DNA of 64,000 nucleotides from Moesziomyces globuligerus (Eukaryota; Basidiomycota; Ustilaginomycetes; Ustilaginales; Ustilaginaceae), in assembly GCA_030849465.1 (NCBI GenBank), contig JARVLF010000013.1, positions 1-64,000 on the forward strand, written 5' to 3'. Shown one piece after another: positions 42,804-53,300 of this stretch. Numbering within the stretch: position 1 is the stretch's first letter; each line of letters opens with the position of its first letter. The notes beneath the pieces are model-generated. The model saw nothing but the letters and a program-made list of their open reading frames with translations, was not told where the DNA came from and did no database searches. The position numbers and the translations under genes were made by a program.

Positions 42804-44698
42804 ATGATCTTCACATCCTCAGCCGAGCCCGTCAAAGAGCTCCCCGACCATCTCGATGTCTACGGGTTCTTGTTCGAGTACTTTCCCCCTTCTCGTCCCG
42901 ACACTCGCAACACGGGCTTGCCTCTTCTGATCGACGAACAGACCTCCCAACAATGGACGTTTGAGGAGACCAAGGAGGTCGTAGACCTGCTATCTGTGGC
43001 TCTTGCCGAAAGGTGTGGCATTGCATCTGAAGCGCGCGCCGTCATCTATGCTACCAACAGCATTTACTACGTCTCTACTCTCTGGGCCATGCACCGCATC
43101 GGCGGTATCATTTCGCCTGCCAATGCCGCTTTCATGGCCAAGGAGCTCACCCTCCAGATTCAAGAGTCCGATTCGAGGCTTCTCTTCGTCAGCGAGGACC
43201 CCATGTCGCTCAAGAATGGCTTCGAGGCCGCCAAGGCCGCCAACATTCCGCGAGATCGCGTCGTCATCATCCAGGAGCCCATGACCGTGCTCAAGTATTC
43301 CGAGTCCAACTACGGCCGCATTCAGCGCAAGTCACAAGGCGCATGGACGCTCGCTGGTCTCATCGAGGAAGGTCGCGACATTGTCAAGGCCAAGGGCGAT
43401 GCCATTCTCGCCTCCACTCGCTCCCGACTCAAGCCGGGCGAGGCCAAGTCCAAGATCGCTTTCCTCATGTTTTCCTCCGGCACCACGGGCCTGCCCAAGG
43501 GCGTCGCCGTCCAGCACTACGCCGTCACCTCGAACGCACTTCAGACCATGTCATTCAACAAGGTCGGCAACAAGCTCGGATCCAAAGGTCGTTTCTGCCC
43601 TGGCTCCGATGTCTCGCTCGGTGTTCTGCCTCAGGTCCACATCTTTGGTCTCAGCACGTGCACGCACTTCCCTTTCTATGCCGGCATCGGCAACCTGGTG
43701 ATCAGCAAGTTCCGCGGCATTGAAGCCATGATCCAGACCATCATCAAGTACAAGATCAGCGTTTGGTGGCTCGTTCCGCCAATGGTCGTCCTCTTCTGCA
43801 AGGACCCTAGCGTCGCGCCGTATCTGGACGAGCTTCGCAAGGTGGCGCGTTTTGCCATGGTGGGTGCAGCCCCGCTTTCGGAGGACTTGAGTAGGCAATT
43901 CAGCAAGGTCTTCCCCAAGCTCGACTGGGGCCAGGGTTCGGGCATGACCGAGACGTGTTCGGTGACCACCATGTTCCCAGTGAACGAGCCCATCGTGATG
44001 GGATCTGCCGGACGCCTCTTCTCCAACACCGAGGCCAAGGTGGTCAATGCCGAGGGCAAGGAGGTGGGGTACGATGAGCTCGGCGAGCTGTGGCTGCGCG
44101 GGCCCCAAATCACGCTCGGATATACCAATAACGACAAAGCCAACGAAGAGACCTTCCTGCCCGGCGGCTGGCTTCGCAGCGGAGACGAGGTCAAGATCGA
44201 CCGAAACGGCGATGTCTTCTTCATTGACCGGCTGAAGGAGTTGATCAAGGTCAAGGGCTTCCAAGTGGCGCCCGCCGAGCTCGAAGGCTTCCTGCTCGAC
44301 CATCCTGACGTGTCGGATTCTGGCGTGATCGGAATCCAGGACGAGGCGGCGGGCGAACTTCCGTTCGCATTCATCGCGCTGTCGCAAGACGCCAAGAATC
44401 GCGTCGCTTCTGGCGGTAAGGAGCAGGAAGACGAGATTCGCCAGTCTATCCTCAAGTTTGTCGCAGAAAACAAGGTTCGCTACAAGCACCTCTGCGGTGT
44501 TGCTTTGTAAGTTCCTCCGGATCCAGTTCGAATAGCCTGAGTGATGTGCTCCTGACCGCCTTCCTCTTTCACAACAGCATCGACGCGATCCCCAAGACTG
44601 CCTCAGGCAAGATCCTTCGTCGAGAGATGCGCGAGACTGCCAAAAAGCTACCTGCCGAGGCTTTCCGCGAGAAGCGCAGCGTTGTCGCAAAGCTTTGA
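42804..44698 (+). CDS. Peroxisomal acyl-CoA/4-coumarate-CoA ligase-like enzyme
   Basis: Two exons (42804-44506 and 44578-44698, intron 71 bp) give 607 residues. The protein is an ANL-superfamily adenylate-forming ligase that activates a carboxylic acid to an acyl-CoA through an acyl-AMP. The P-loop-like AMP motif SSGTTGLPKGV is at about 225-235. Further motifs are GQGSGMTET, GELWLRGPQITLGY, RSGDEVKIDRNGD and the hinge DRLKELIKVKGFQVAP. The second exon supplies the catalytic lysine motif PKTASGKILRRE. The protein ends in AKL, a classical PTS1 peroxisomal signal that exists only after splicing. A fatty or aromatic acid is the likely substrate class. The gene is divergent from the BVMO. Confidence 0.92.
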
Positions 44699-44801
44699 GC
44701 GCCATTTGCTTTGCATGCACGATCATCTGGGTTATGCTATAGATTAAGAGTACTGTACTGCGTTTGACCAGCAGAGTGAAAAGGCTGAGGGGCAGCCGAA
44801 A

Positions 44802-46367
44802 TCAGAACATGCGCCTGCGCTTGCCGACGCCTGAGAAGCCCGCGGTGGTACCGGGCGGATAGTGGCCTGGGCGCTCGCGCTGCATGTAGTACTGTCGATG
44901 TGCTTCGCGCAGGTGGTTCGGGCGCAGAGGTCCGATGTCATTGCGTGCGGCTTGGATCTCGCGTGCTGTGACCAGCAGCAAACAGTCGAAGAAATATCAG
45001 CCAAGGCCCTCGGAGGCGGAATGCTGTGCCGGGTCTGTACCATGCTTACCTTTCTCGATGATCTCGCCGACAAAGATCTTAGCGACACCTGAAACGACCA
45101 TGGCAACGTGCTGCGAGACCGACTGGGAGAGGACGTGGTTGACGAGCTGTAGCGGGCGTGATGAGCTACGGTGTCAGTGCTGGAAAGCAATGAGAAGCAG
45201 AGCCTTGATCGAATAAGACATACCTTTCGAACGCTGGCCTTATTCAGGGCGCCTCGACGCGACGCCATATGACGATCCAGCTGGTCTTCGTCCATGACCA
45301 TTGACAACAGGCTTCGTGGTGAGAGGCAATGCAAGGGTATGTCAGCAACATTCAAATGACATGCCTCGACGTTGTCAGACTCGACAACGGGCAACTACGT
45401 ACCCCATGTTGCGCTGCTGCGCAGCGTAGATGGCTTCTTGGGTGGAAAAGTGGTCGTTGCCGAGCTCTTCGACCCCGTCATCTGCTTCGGCCTCTTCGTC
45501 CTCTGCCTCCTCCTCTTCGGGAGCCGCTCTGGGCGGTGCTTCTTCCTCATCCTCATTGTCAGCATCCTGGGGTCGCTGGCTCGCGGTGCGGGAAGCACCG
45601 GGCGTCGCTGCGTCTCTGCCGATCGACGACATGCGCGAGGCCGACCTCGCCGTGGACGACCTCTGCTTGCCTGCGGCCTTGCCCGCCGTTTTGGTTCCAG
45701 CTGCCGTCTTCTTGGCCTTGGACTTGGTTTCCTTGGAAGGGGACGCTGGTGTCGCGAATGGCGCGGGTGAGGCTGTGGCGGATGTGAGTGCGTCTTTCTT
45801 GTCGGCTGCCTTCTTCTTGCTGGTCTTCTTCGGCTTGGCGGCTGAGGCCGGCGAGGCGCCTTCTTTTGCTGTATCGGGAGCGCCGGGCCCAGCTGCTTTC
45901 TTCTTGGGCTTTTTGGGCTTAGGCTCTCCGGTCTCTGCCTTGGGCTTGGGTGCAGCCTTCTTGGGCTTGGGCGCCGCCGCCTTGGGCGTGGACATATCCG
46001 CAGGCATCGGAGATGAACCTGCTGCTGATGTTGGATCGTCCGTCTCCATCTTGAGTGCAGACAGCGGATACGGCTGCGATGCTTGAGCGAAGTTCGGCAG
46101 AGCTGCAGACTGGTCGGAGGCTGTGGGCATCGATGGCATGCTGGCGGCGATCTGAGCGTTCAAGGCATCAAAGTCAGACGCATCCGACATTGGAACGTCA
46201 GCCGAAGGAAAGCCAGACATTGGCGGATAGTACTGATTTGAATCGCCGGCGCCTCCGAGATCGATCGGCATATCGAAGAATGAGGCAGGAATGACTCCTT
46301 CGCTCGTAACGGTCGGCATTTCTGCACCGGGCAAGTCGGCGCCCTGCGGGGGCTGCGAGCCTGGCAT
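44802..46367 (-). CDS. TAF11: TFIID subunit TAF11
   Basis: Four exons on the minus strand (46367-45403, 45311-45224, 45146-45050, 44965-44802) give 437 residues. The first 320 residues are low complexity: an Ala/Pro/Lys-rich centre and an acidic stretch (DEEEEAPP, EEEEAEDEE). The conserved part is C-terminal: GLLSMVMDEDQLDRHMASRR, then LVNHVLSQSVSQHVAMVVSG, VAKIFVGEIIEKAREI and PLRPNHLREAHRQY. This is the TAF11 histone fold that pairs with TAF13 in the general transcription factor TFIID. The histone fold is split over three exons, and the splice sites were confirmed by this continuity. It ends in GKRRRMF. It converges with the CoA ligase, 103 bp apart. Confidence 0.92.
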
Positions 46368-47322
46368 GGCGCCACCTTCTGTGCCGGAGCAACGATCTGA
46401 TTACCAAGCACGCGAGCGTCGCCCTGCGATGCACGCGCAGCGCTGAGACCTTGACCGCTAATAGCTCAGTGTAGGATGCAAGTGTGCTGCCGCTCGTGTG
46501 AGTTGTGATGGTGTTTCATGTCTGGATGCAGGTGCCCGTCGAGCAAGCATGAGCACTCCACTTGTGAGCATCTGCACGTGAGCTACGGGATGTGAGAGCG
46601 GCCGGAGGTGACAAGCCTAGAGGAGATTCGAATGTCGGGGATTGGCCGGGCCCGCTCGGCATCTTGCCGCGTAGACCGAACCCATCGCCATCAACGCAGC
46701 GCGCAGTCTCCTTGCCCGAGGTGAGCGCAGACACACGCAGCCCACGTTGTGTTGGACACTTGCATAGCTGATGCAGCTAAGCACATAGCTAGGTAGCCTT
46801 CGAAGAAGCTTCAATAGATGGCCAAGATGTCAGAGCGCAGGTTGAATTGTGAATGTGACTGATCTCTTGGCTCCGGAATCTAGCCGAAGGCGGCCACGGT
46901 CCAGCTGGAAGAAAAATCAATCACAATCCTCAACGCTTTTTGGGCGCGAAGAAAATTTGTGTGGGCTCGTGCCAGACGCAGCGGATCGGAAGAAAGGTCG
47001 AGACGAAAGAAAGCCCAGCTTGGCGCTGATGCCTCTCGGATTTTTTTCGATGGCGCTGCAAGCCTGTTGAAGCAAGGTGGAGAGATGCAGAGCCAGAGGC
47101 CCTATTGGACGTGCCCAAGGGGTGCAAGAGTCGCGACATCGAAAGCTCTGCGCCCGAGGGCAGTGTGACTAGGTTCGGCCTCGTGCCGAGCATCGGCCAT
47201 CGCGGGGGATCATGCTTGAGCTCTTTGCGCCCACTTGCTGTCTTTCGGTCCCACCACCAACACCTTTCCTCCTTCCCTCCATCTCCTCCTCTTCAATCGG
47301 TTCTCCCCTTTGAGAGCAAAAA
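46368..47322. promoter_or_regulatory. 0.95-kb divergent region between TAF11 and SPE-SDH
   Basis: No supportable gene. The 130 bp before 47323 is CT-rich with a CCACCAACACC patch, consistent with the promoter and leader of a highly expressed gene. No repeat was noticed. Confidence 0.45.
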
Positions 47323-49632
47323 ATGGGCGTCCTCACTCACCCCAACATCCGCGATGGATGGTTCCACGAAACCAACTCCCAGTGGCCCGGCCAGGCTATG
47401 AGCCTCCAGGTCCAGCGCATCCTCCACCACGAGAAGTCGCTCTTCCAGGACGTTCTTGTCTTCGAGTCCACCACCTTCGGTAACGTTCTCGTTCTCGACG
47501 GTGTCATCCAGTGCACCGAGCGCGATGAGTTCTCCTACCAGGAGATGATCGCCCACCTCCCCATCGCCTCGCACCCCAACCCCGAGCGTGTCCTCGTCAT
47601 CGGCGGCGGTGACGGTGGTGTCCTCCGTGAGGTCGTCAAGCACGACTCGGTCAAGGAGGCCATCCTCTGCGACATTGACGAGGCAGTCCCTCGCGTCTCG
47701 CAGCAGTACCTCCCCAAGATGGCAGAGGGTCTCAACCATCCCAAGTCCAAGGTCATCATCGGCGACGGCTTCGCTTTCCTCAAGGACCCCAAGAACAAGG
47801 CCAGCTTCGATGTCATCATCACCGACTCGTCCGACCCGGTCGGCCCTGCTGAGGTGCTCTTCCAGCAGCCATACTTCGCCCTCCTCAAGGAGGCCCTCAA
47901 GCCGGGAGGACACATCTCCACCCAGGCCGAGTGTGTCTGGATCCACCTCAACCTCATCGGCGAGCTCCGTCGCTCCACCAAGGAGCTCTTCCCCGTCGCC
48001 GACTACGCCTTCACTACCATCCCCACCTACCCCTCCGGTCAGATCGGTTTTGTCGTCTGCTCTCTCGACGCCAACCGCAACGTCCGCGAGCCCCTGCGAG
48101 AGGTCCCCGACTGCAGATACTACAACTCCGAGGTCCACAAGGCTGCCTTCACCGTTCCCGAGTTTGCCCGCAAGGTCATCGAGGATGGCGCTCCCGCTCC
48201 TGGTCGTGTGATCCCCACCGGCGAGGGTCTCAACAAGGCTCAGCGCGCGCCCAAGAAGATCCTTCTCCTCGGTTCCGGCTACGTCGCCAAGCCCTTCGCC
48301 GAGTACGTCACTCGCTTCCCCGAGTACAGCCTCACCGTTGCTTCCGTCAAGCTGGAGCACTCTCAGCGTCTCATCGAGGGCCTTCACAACGCCACCGCCG
48401 CTTCGGTTGATGTCAACGATCCCGCCGCACTCTCCGCTGCGATCAAGGGCAACGACATTGTCATCTCGCTCATCCCCTACATCTACCACGCTGCCGTTAT
48501 CAAGGCCGCCTGCGAGCACAAGGTCAACGTCGTCACCACGTCGTATGTCTCGGATGCCATCCGTGCGCTCGAGCCCGAGATCCAGAAGGCCGGTATCACC
48601 GTCATGAACGAGATCGGTCTGGACCCCGGTCTCGACCACCTCTACGCCGTCAAGGCCATCGACGACGTGCACGCTGAGGGTGGCAAGATCAAGTCTTTCC
48701 TGTCCTACTGTGGCGGTCTGCCCGCCCCCGAGGCCGCCGACAACCCGCTCGGATACAAGTTCTCCTGGTCTTCGCGTGGTGTCCTTCTTGCCCTCCGAAA
48801 CACGGCCAAGTTCTGGCAGGATGGCAAGGAGCTTACCGTCTCCGGTCAAGAGCTCATGGCCGCCGCACAGAGCTTCTACATCAACCCTGCTTTCGCCTTC
48901 GTTGCCTACCCCAACCGTGACTCGACTCCCTTCAAGCAGTGGTACAACATCCCCGAGGCCGAGACCGTGATCCGCGGCACGCTCCGATACCAGGGCTTCC
49001 CCGAGTTCATCCTCGCCCTCGTCAAGCTCGGCTTCCTCGACGAGGAGGCCAAGGACTTCCTCGCTTACGGCACCAACGCCTCGTGGGCCGAGATCACCGC
49101 CAAGATGGTCGGTGCCGCTTCCACCTCCGAGACCGACCTCATCGCTGCCATCAAGACCAAGGTCGAATTCAAGTCTGCCCAGGAGGAGGAGACCATCATC
49201 CGCGGTCTGCGCTGGCTCGACCTCTTCTCCACCAAGACGCCTGTCAGCGTGCGCGGCACTGCCCAGCAGGAGGCCGGCAAGGTGGCCGGCAACCCGCTCG
49301 ACTCGCTCTGCGCCACCCTCGAGCACAAGTGCGCTTACGGCCCCGGCGAGCGCGACATGGTCATGCTCCAGCACAAGTTCGAGATCGAGACCGCCAGCGG
49401 CGAGCACAAGACGCTCACCTCGACGCTGCTCGACTACGGTATTCCCTTCGGAACCTCGTCCATGGCCAAGCTTGTCGGTGTTCCCTGCGCCATCGCCACC
49501 CGTCTCATCCTCGAGGGCCACCCCGCTCTCACCAAGACCGGTATCCTGGCTCCTTACACCAAGGACATCTGTGACCCTATCCGCCTCGAGCTCGAGAAGG
49601 AGGGCATTGCTCTTGAGGAGCGCTACGTCTAG
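47323..49632 (+). CDS. Spermidine synthase-saccharopine dehydrogenase fusion
   Basis: A 769-residue, intronless fusion of two enzymes. Residues 1 to about 295 are spermidine synthase: it transfers aminopropyl from decarboxylated SAM to putrescine. Visible motifs are [11 protein letters not shown] near 93, [12 protein letters not shown], and the N-terminal [16 protein letters not shown]. From about 310 ([15 protein letters not shown]) the protein is saccharopine dehydrogenase (glutamate-forming type), which makes the lysine precursor saccharopine in the alpha-aminoadipate pathway. Conserved stretches include [17 protein letters not shown] and [11 protein letters not shown]. This chimera has been described in basidiomycetes such as Cryptococcus and Ustilago. 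Codon use is strongly C-ending, as in highly expressed genes, which also creates a long shadow open frame on the other strand. Confidence 0.97.
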   Translation: MGVLTHPNIRDGWFHETNSQWPGQAMSLQVQRILHHEKSLFQDVLVFESTTFGNVLVLDGVIQCTERDEFSYQEMIAHLPIASHPNPERVLVIGGGDGGVLREVVKHDSVKEAILCDIDEAVPRVSQQYLPKMAEGLNHPKSKVIIGDGFAFLKDPKNKASFDVIITDSSDPVGPAEVLFQQPYFALLKEALKPGGHISTQAECVWIHLNLIGELRRSTKELFPVADYAFTTIPTYPSGQIGFVVCSLDANRNVREPLREVPDCRYYNSEVHKAAFTVPEFARKVIEDGAPAPGRVIPTGEGLNKAQRAPKKILLLGSGYVAKPFAEYVTRFPEYSLTVASVKLEHSQRLIEGLHNATAASVDVNDPAALSAAIKGNDIVISLIPYIYHAAVIKAACEHKVNVVTTSYVSDAIRALEPEIQKAGITVMNEIGLDPGLDHLYAVKAIDDVHAEGGKIKSFLSYCGGLPAPEAADNPLGYKFSWSSRGVLLALRNTAKFWQDGKELTVSGQELMAAAQSFYINPAFAFVAYPNRDSTPFKQWYNIPEAETVIRGTLRYQGFPEFILALVKLGFLDEEAKDFLAYGTNASWAEITAKMVGAASTSETDLIAAIKTKVEFKSAQEEETIIRGLRWLDLFSTKTPVSVRGTAQQEAGKVAGNPLDSLCATLEHKCAYGPGERDMVMLQHKFEIETASGEHKTLTSTLLDYGIPFGTSSMAKLVGVPCAIATRLILEGHPALTKTGILAPYTKDICDPIRLELEKEGIALEERYV

Positions 49633-49841
49633 ATGAATGCACCCTCTAAGAAAGGCTCTGAAGAAAGGCTCTGCTTCTTCAATTTGATCCCCAGCGTCAT
49701 AGCACACCATCGCTCTCAGACTGTGACGCGCCAATAGAAAAGCACACTGTGCTGAGTGGAAGAAGGATTGAGACCGGCTTTCTTGCGGGTTTGAGGGACA
49801 GTTCGACGACGATTGGCAATGAGAGCGTCCAGAGCCATAGG

Positions 49842-50324
49842 CTAGTAGCCATACTCGACATGAACGTGATCTCTTACCTTTTGCAAGCTGGCCTCCAGCG
49901 CTTGGCTCTTAGTGAAGCCTTCGAACGTCTCGGCAGATCGGGGACCGACTAGGAAGATCCGGTCGCTGTCACGGAATTTCAGGAAGTGGGTGTGATGAGA
50001 ACCATTGTAAATCTTGATGCCCGACGGAGTCTGTTTAAAGGTCACACCACGGGGGAAGGTACGATCGAGGAAAGATGCCTCGCGCATCTGGGCCACGCCC
50101 TCGATGGCGGTGTTGTAGTGCGGGCCTTGCTCGATTGTCGTGTGTCTAAAGGCATCTCTGGTTCCTCGGACCATGACGATCGGAAGATTGCGCCCTTCTT
50201 CAAAGACCGAATTGAAGGGGACTACCTTGAGGCTCACCCCATAGGATTTGTTGGCCAGCAGGAGGGCGCAAAGCACCCCGACCAGGAAAAGCCGAATCCA
50301 ACGCTGAAATCGTAGTCCTTGCAT
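49842..50324 (-). CDS. Small predicted secreted protein, function unknown
   Basis: 160 residues from the ATG at 50324 (G at -3). The N-terminus MQGLRFQRWIRLFLVGVLCALLLANKSYG has a basic start, a hydrophobic core and a polar end, as in a signal peptide. No transmembrane span or known domain follows. The mature part is mixed polar, with PSGIKIYNGSHHTHFLKFRDSDRIFLVG. Two upstream in-frame codons, GTG at 50393 and ATG at 50378, would bury the signal peptide behind 18-23 residues, so I prefer 50324. A secreted effector-like role is possible in a plant-associated smut but is only inferred. It contains no cysteine in the mature part. It converges with SPE-SDH and stands at the edge of the 6.9-kb gene-poor stretch. 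Confidence 0.6.
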   Translation of the reverse strand: MQGLRFQRWIRLFLVGVLCALLLANKSYGVSLKVVPFNSVFEEGRNLPIVMVRGTRDAFRHTTIEQGPHYNTAIEGVAQMREASFLDRTFPRGVTFKQTPSGIKIYNGSHHTHFLKFRDSDRIFLVGPRSAETFEGFTKSQALEASLQKVRDHVHVEYGY

Positions 50325-53300
50325 GTCCTGATTGCTAGTCTGAGTGATTCCGTTCTGGAAATGTCGTCCTGGTTGCATGCGCTTCCGGAGCACATGGATG
50401 AGGCGAGCATGAGGAGGGCTCGGACAACTGGCTTATATCCTTCGACGGAACGGCACGTCCTGCCGGTCTGAGAGTGCGGACTGCCGAAACTACGTCCGAA
50501 GCAAGTCTGGAGAAAGATAGCTCATATCACGGGCAGCATGCACCGTTGCCACAATGTGTACGTGCCAAGACTCTTCGCTCGATCGGTGTTTCCAAGCTCA
50601 ATTGTGTGGCGCCTTAGCTCTTCGTCTGGAGGCGTGGGCTCACGCCGCAGCTTGTGAGTGCAACTCGGTACGATTCGAGAACTCCAAACCCTCACGACGC
50701 CCTGCCCACGAGCCCTTTCCTCCGTCCTGCTTCATCCTTCTAGCTGTCTTTCTATGTTTGAGCTATCGAGGCACATCTTCGACGACCTAGAGTAAGACAC
50801 GCCTGCGGTTTTGGAAGCCATACGTGTCCGATATCTCGGCACAGCTGCCGAGCGTAGAGGTTTCAGATCGCATGTGATTGCGATTGGGTGTGGATGAAGA
50901 CGCAGCAACGACGCCGACTTCCCCACCGGGTTGCACCTTCCTCTCGCCACAGTTCTTGGCACTTTTAAGCTCGCCTGAGGTTCATCAGGCACGACAATGA
51001 GCCATCCTCCAAGATGCGCAGATTGCAGTTGATGAGGTCCGGAACGTCGCATCTTCAAGGCACAGCCCTTCAAACTGGATTGTTCATCTCATAAGCTCCC
51101 ACACACCATCAAGGCTCGAACAATGAATGCGACCCTGACCTGCATGTGGGAAGCACCTACTGTGCGCGATGGCGGACGCCAAGAACGAGCTTCGGATCGC
51201 ACACACATGAAGCCTAGCTACAACCACTGAGGCTTTCCATTATTCTCGTTCTAAAATCCGCCAACGCCTAAGTCTGAGGGGGTTGAATGAGACGGCAGAG
51301 CTTAGAAGGCGCGGCGTCGAGCCGATGAGGTTGAAGCTCGCGATTCATAGCGATGTTGGGCTGCGACCTCACAGCCGCTTGCCAGAAAATCGGTGAAGGC
51401 AGACAACCTCTAACACTGCGATTGGAGAAAAGATCACGGAGCCGAAGCCGAGCCTGGCAGAGACGGAATTTGCAAATTCAGGTATTTTCGGAAGCGCAAA
51501 GCTGCAAGTGAGAGAGCTGATGTGTGTTTCAACCGCGGTTGCCCACAACCCACACATGCACGTCGCTGCAGCAAACAATGCCTGGCTGCGGCGCTGAGCA
51601 GGAAGAGGGCAAAGGAGCCCGGGGAGCTTCCGTTTGCCCGCGAGACCCGAGCATGTGGTTGCTCGCCCGCTGGCGAGCTAAAACCCACTGCATGCATGGG
51701 AACATTTGGCGTTCAGGTCATTGTGCCTCTGAGTCGACTGTGCTCAGCACCCGTGCTGTGCCTCCACCGAGCCCCTTGCTGCTTGGCCGGGAAGCGCCTC
51801 GGAACAATCCGAACGGAGCCACGTACTTCGCACAGTCAGCACCCTGCCCAAGCCAGCTTGCACATGTGAGCTCCCCTCTCACCCCGTCCATCTCCGCTAG
51901 CCGCCTGGGCGCTTTTGGAAGCAGCGCGGCGTAGGGTCGAATGTGCGTGTGTAAGATTTGGACCGCGTGCTTGACTTGCTCTGTGCAGTGCTGTGCCTGC
52001 AAGCTTTGGGAATGCAAGTCAATATCAGGTGGTTTGTGCTCTGCGTGGACAAGTTCGAACACGACCCTGTTGTCCACGCTGATGATCAGCCCGCTCCTGC
52101 AACCCTCTCTCGGGGCGCACAAGAGCTGGCACAACCTGCGCCCCGCGAAAGGCGTCGTCGAAGCATATGAAACACCGGTGCGTTTCTCAAACTCTGCGTG
52201 CCAGCACCGCGCTGCGCGATCAGTGCTCCGGGCAAAGTCGCCGGACGGCCTTCGAAACGCCGAAGTCGCCACCGCCGTTCCCCTGCTCGTCGACGTTGTG
52301 AGGTTCCGCATTTGTTCATAGTGACCGTCGAAATGGCTTCGTTCGTCTGCAGAAGACCCTTGTAGCAGCTCGCCTGGAGTATAATATAATACCGGCAGTG
52401 TCATTGGCTGATCCCCTCGTCGTACGTCGATGGTTGGCACGCGATACAGCAGCATTTTGATATCTAGGCGAGAGGGGGCGGAGCGAGCTCCACCTGGCTC
52501 GCGTCGTAGTTGGACAGCGCCTCGCTAGGCAGGCGAATGCGAAGACCGCAGACGCCGTGGGGCTAGACGCTGCACGCTATGGACGGGTATACACTCTGCC
52601 GGATTGCACGCGAGTCGCAGCGTCGACGCGAACCACGCCTGGGTCAGGGCCAGGGTCAAAGCTACAGTAGCCTAGTCTCCCCCACGCATGGTTCGGGCGG
52701 GGTTGGGCGCGCTAGCGTAACTTTGGGTTCTCGCTTAGCGCGCCTCCCTCGCACGGCCGGCGCCGACGAGATGTCCTGCCGAACCACGCTGCGCGCTTCG
52801 CCAACACGCACGTTTTTCCTCGCGCGAGGCTCGGCAACCCACACCAAACATTCGTTCGTCTACGCACACGCTCGTCGGTTTCTGCGACCGTGGCTTCTGG
52901 CCAGGAGTTCGCCGAATGAAGGTTTTCAATCTGCCCGACGTATTCCGCCATATTATCTTTGTGCACCCTGTCGTGGCGGCTGCGATGTTGAGCAGCTCTG
53001 CGAAGTCGGAGAGCTGCCGAAGCAAGACGGCTGCGACAGCGGCATCCGACTGAAAGGTGTGGGCGCAGCAACGGATGACGTCAGAGCCTCAATCGGGGCA
53101 GGCCAAAGAGGCGTTGCATTTCGAGCCTTTTCAGACTGTGCATGGTTGCGAACAAAGCAGAGTTCGGAGCGGCCAGCTCCGAGGTCCACTCCGGCGATTT
53201 TCCCTACATCTCATAAGAAATTAAAAATTGAAATCGAATTAAAGAAAGAAAGGGGCACAGCACTCAGACCCAAACGCGGAAGAATTCGTTCGGATCCGCA

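Noticed and set aside
47293..49734. 813-codon open frame on the minus strand opposite the fusion gene
   Set aside because: It mirrors the SPE-SDH gene and arises from its strong third-position C bias. It has no recognisable domain, while the plus strand has two clear enzymes.
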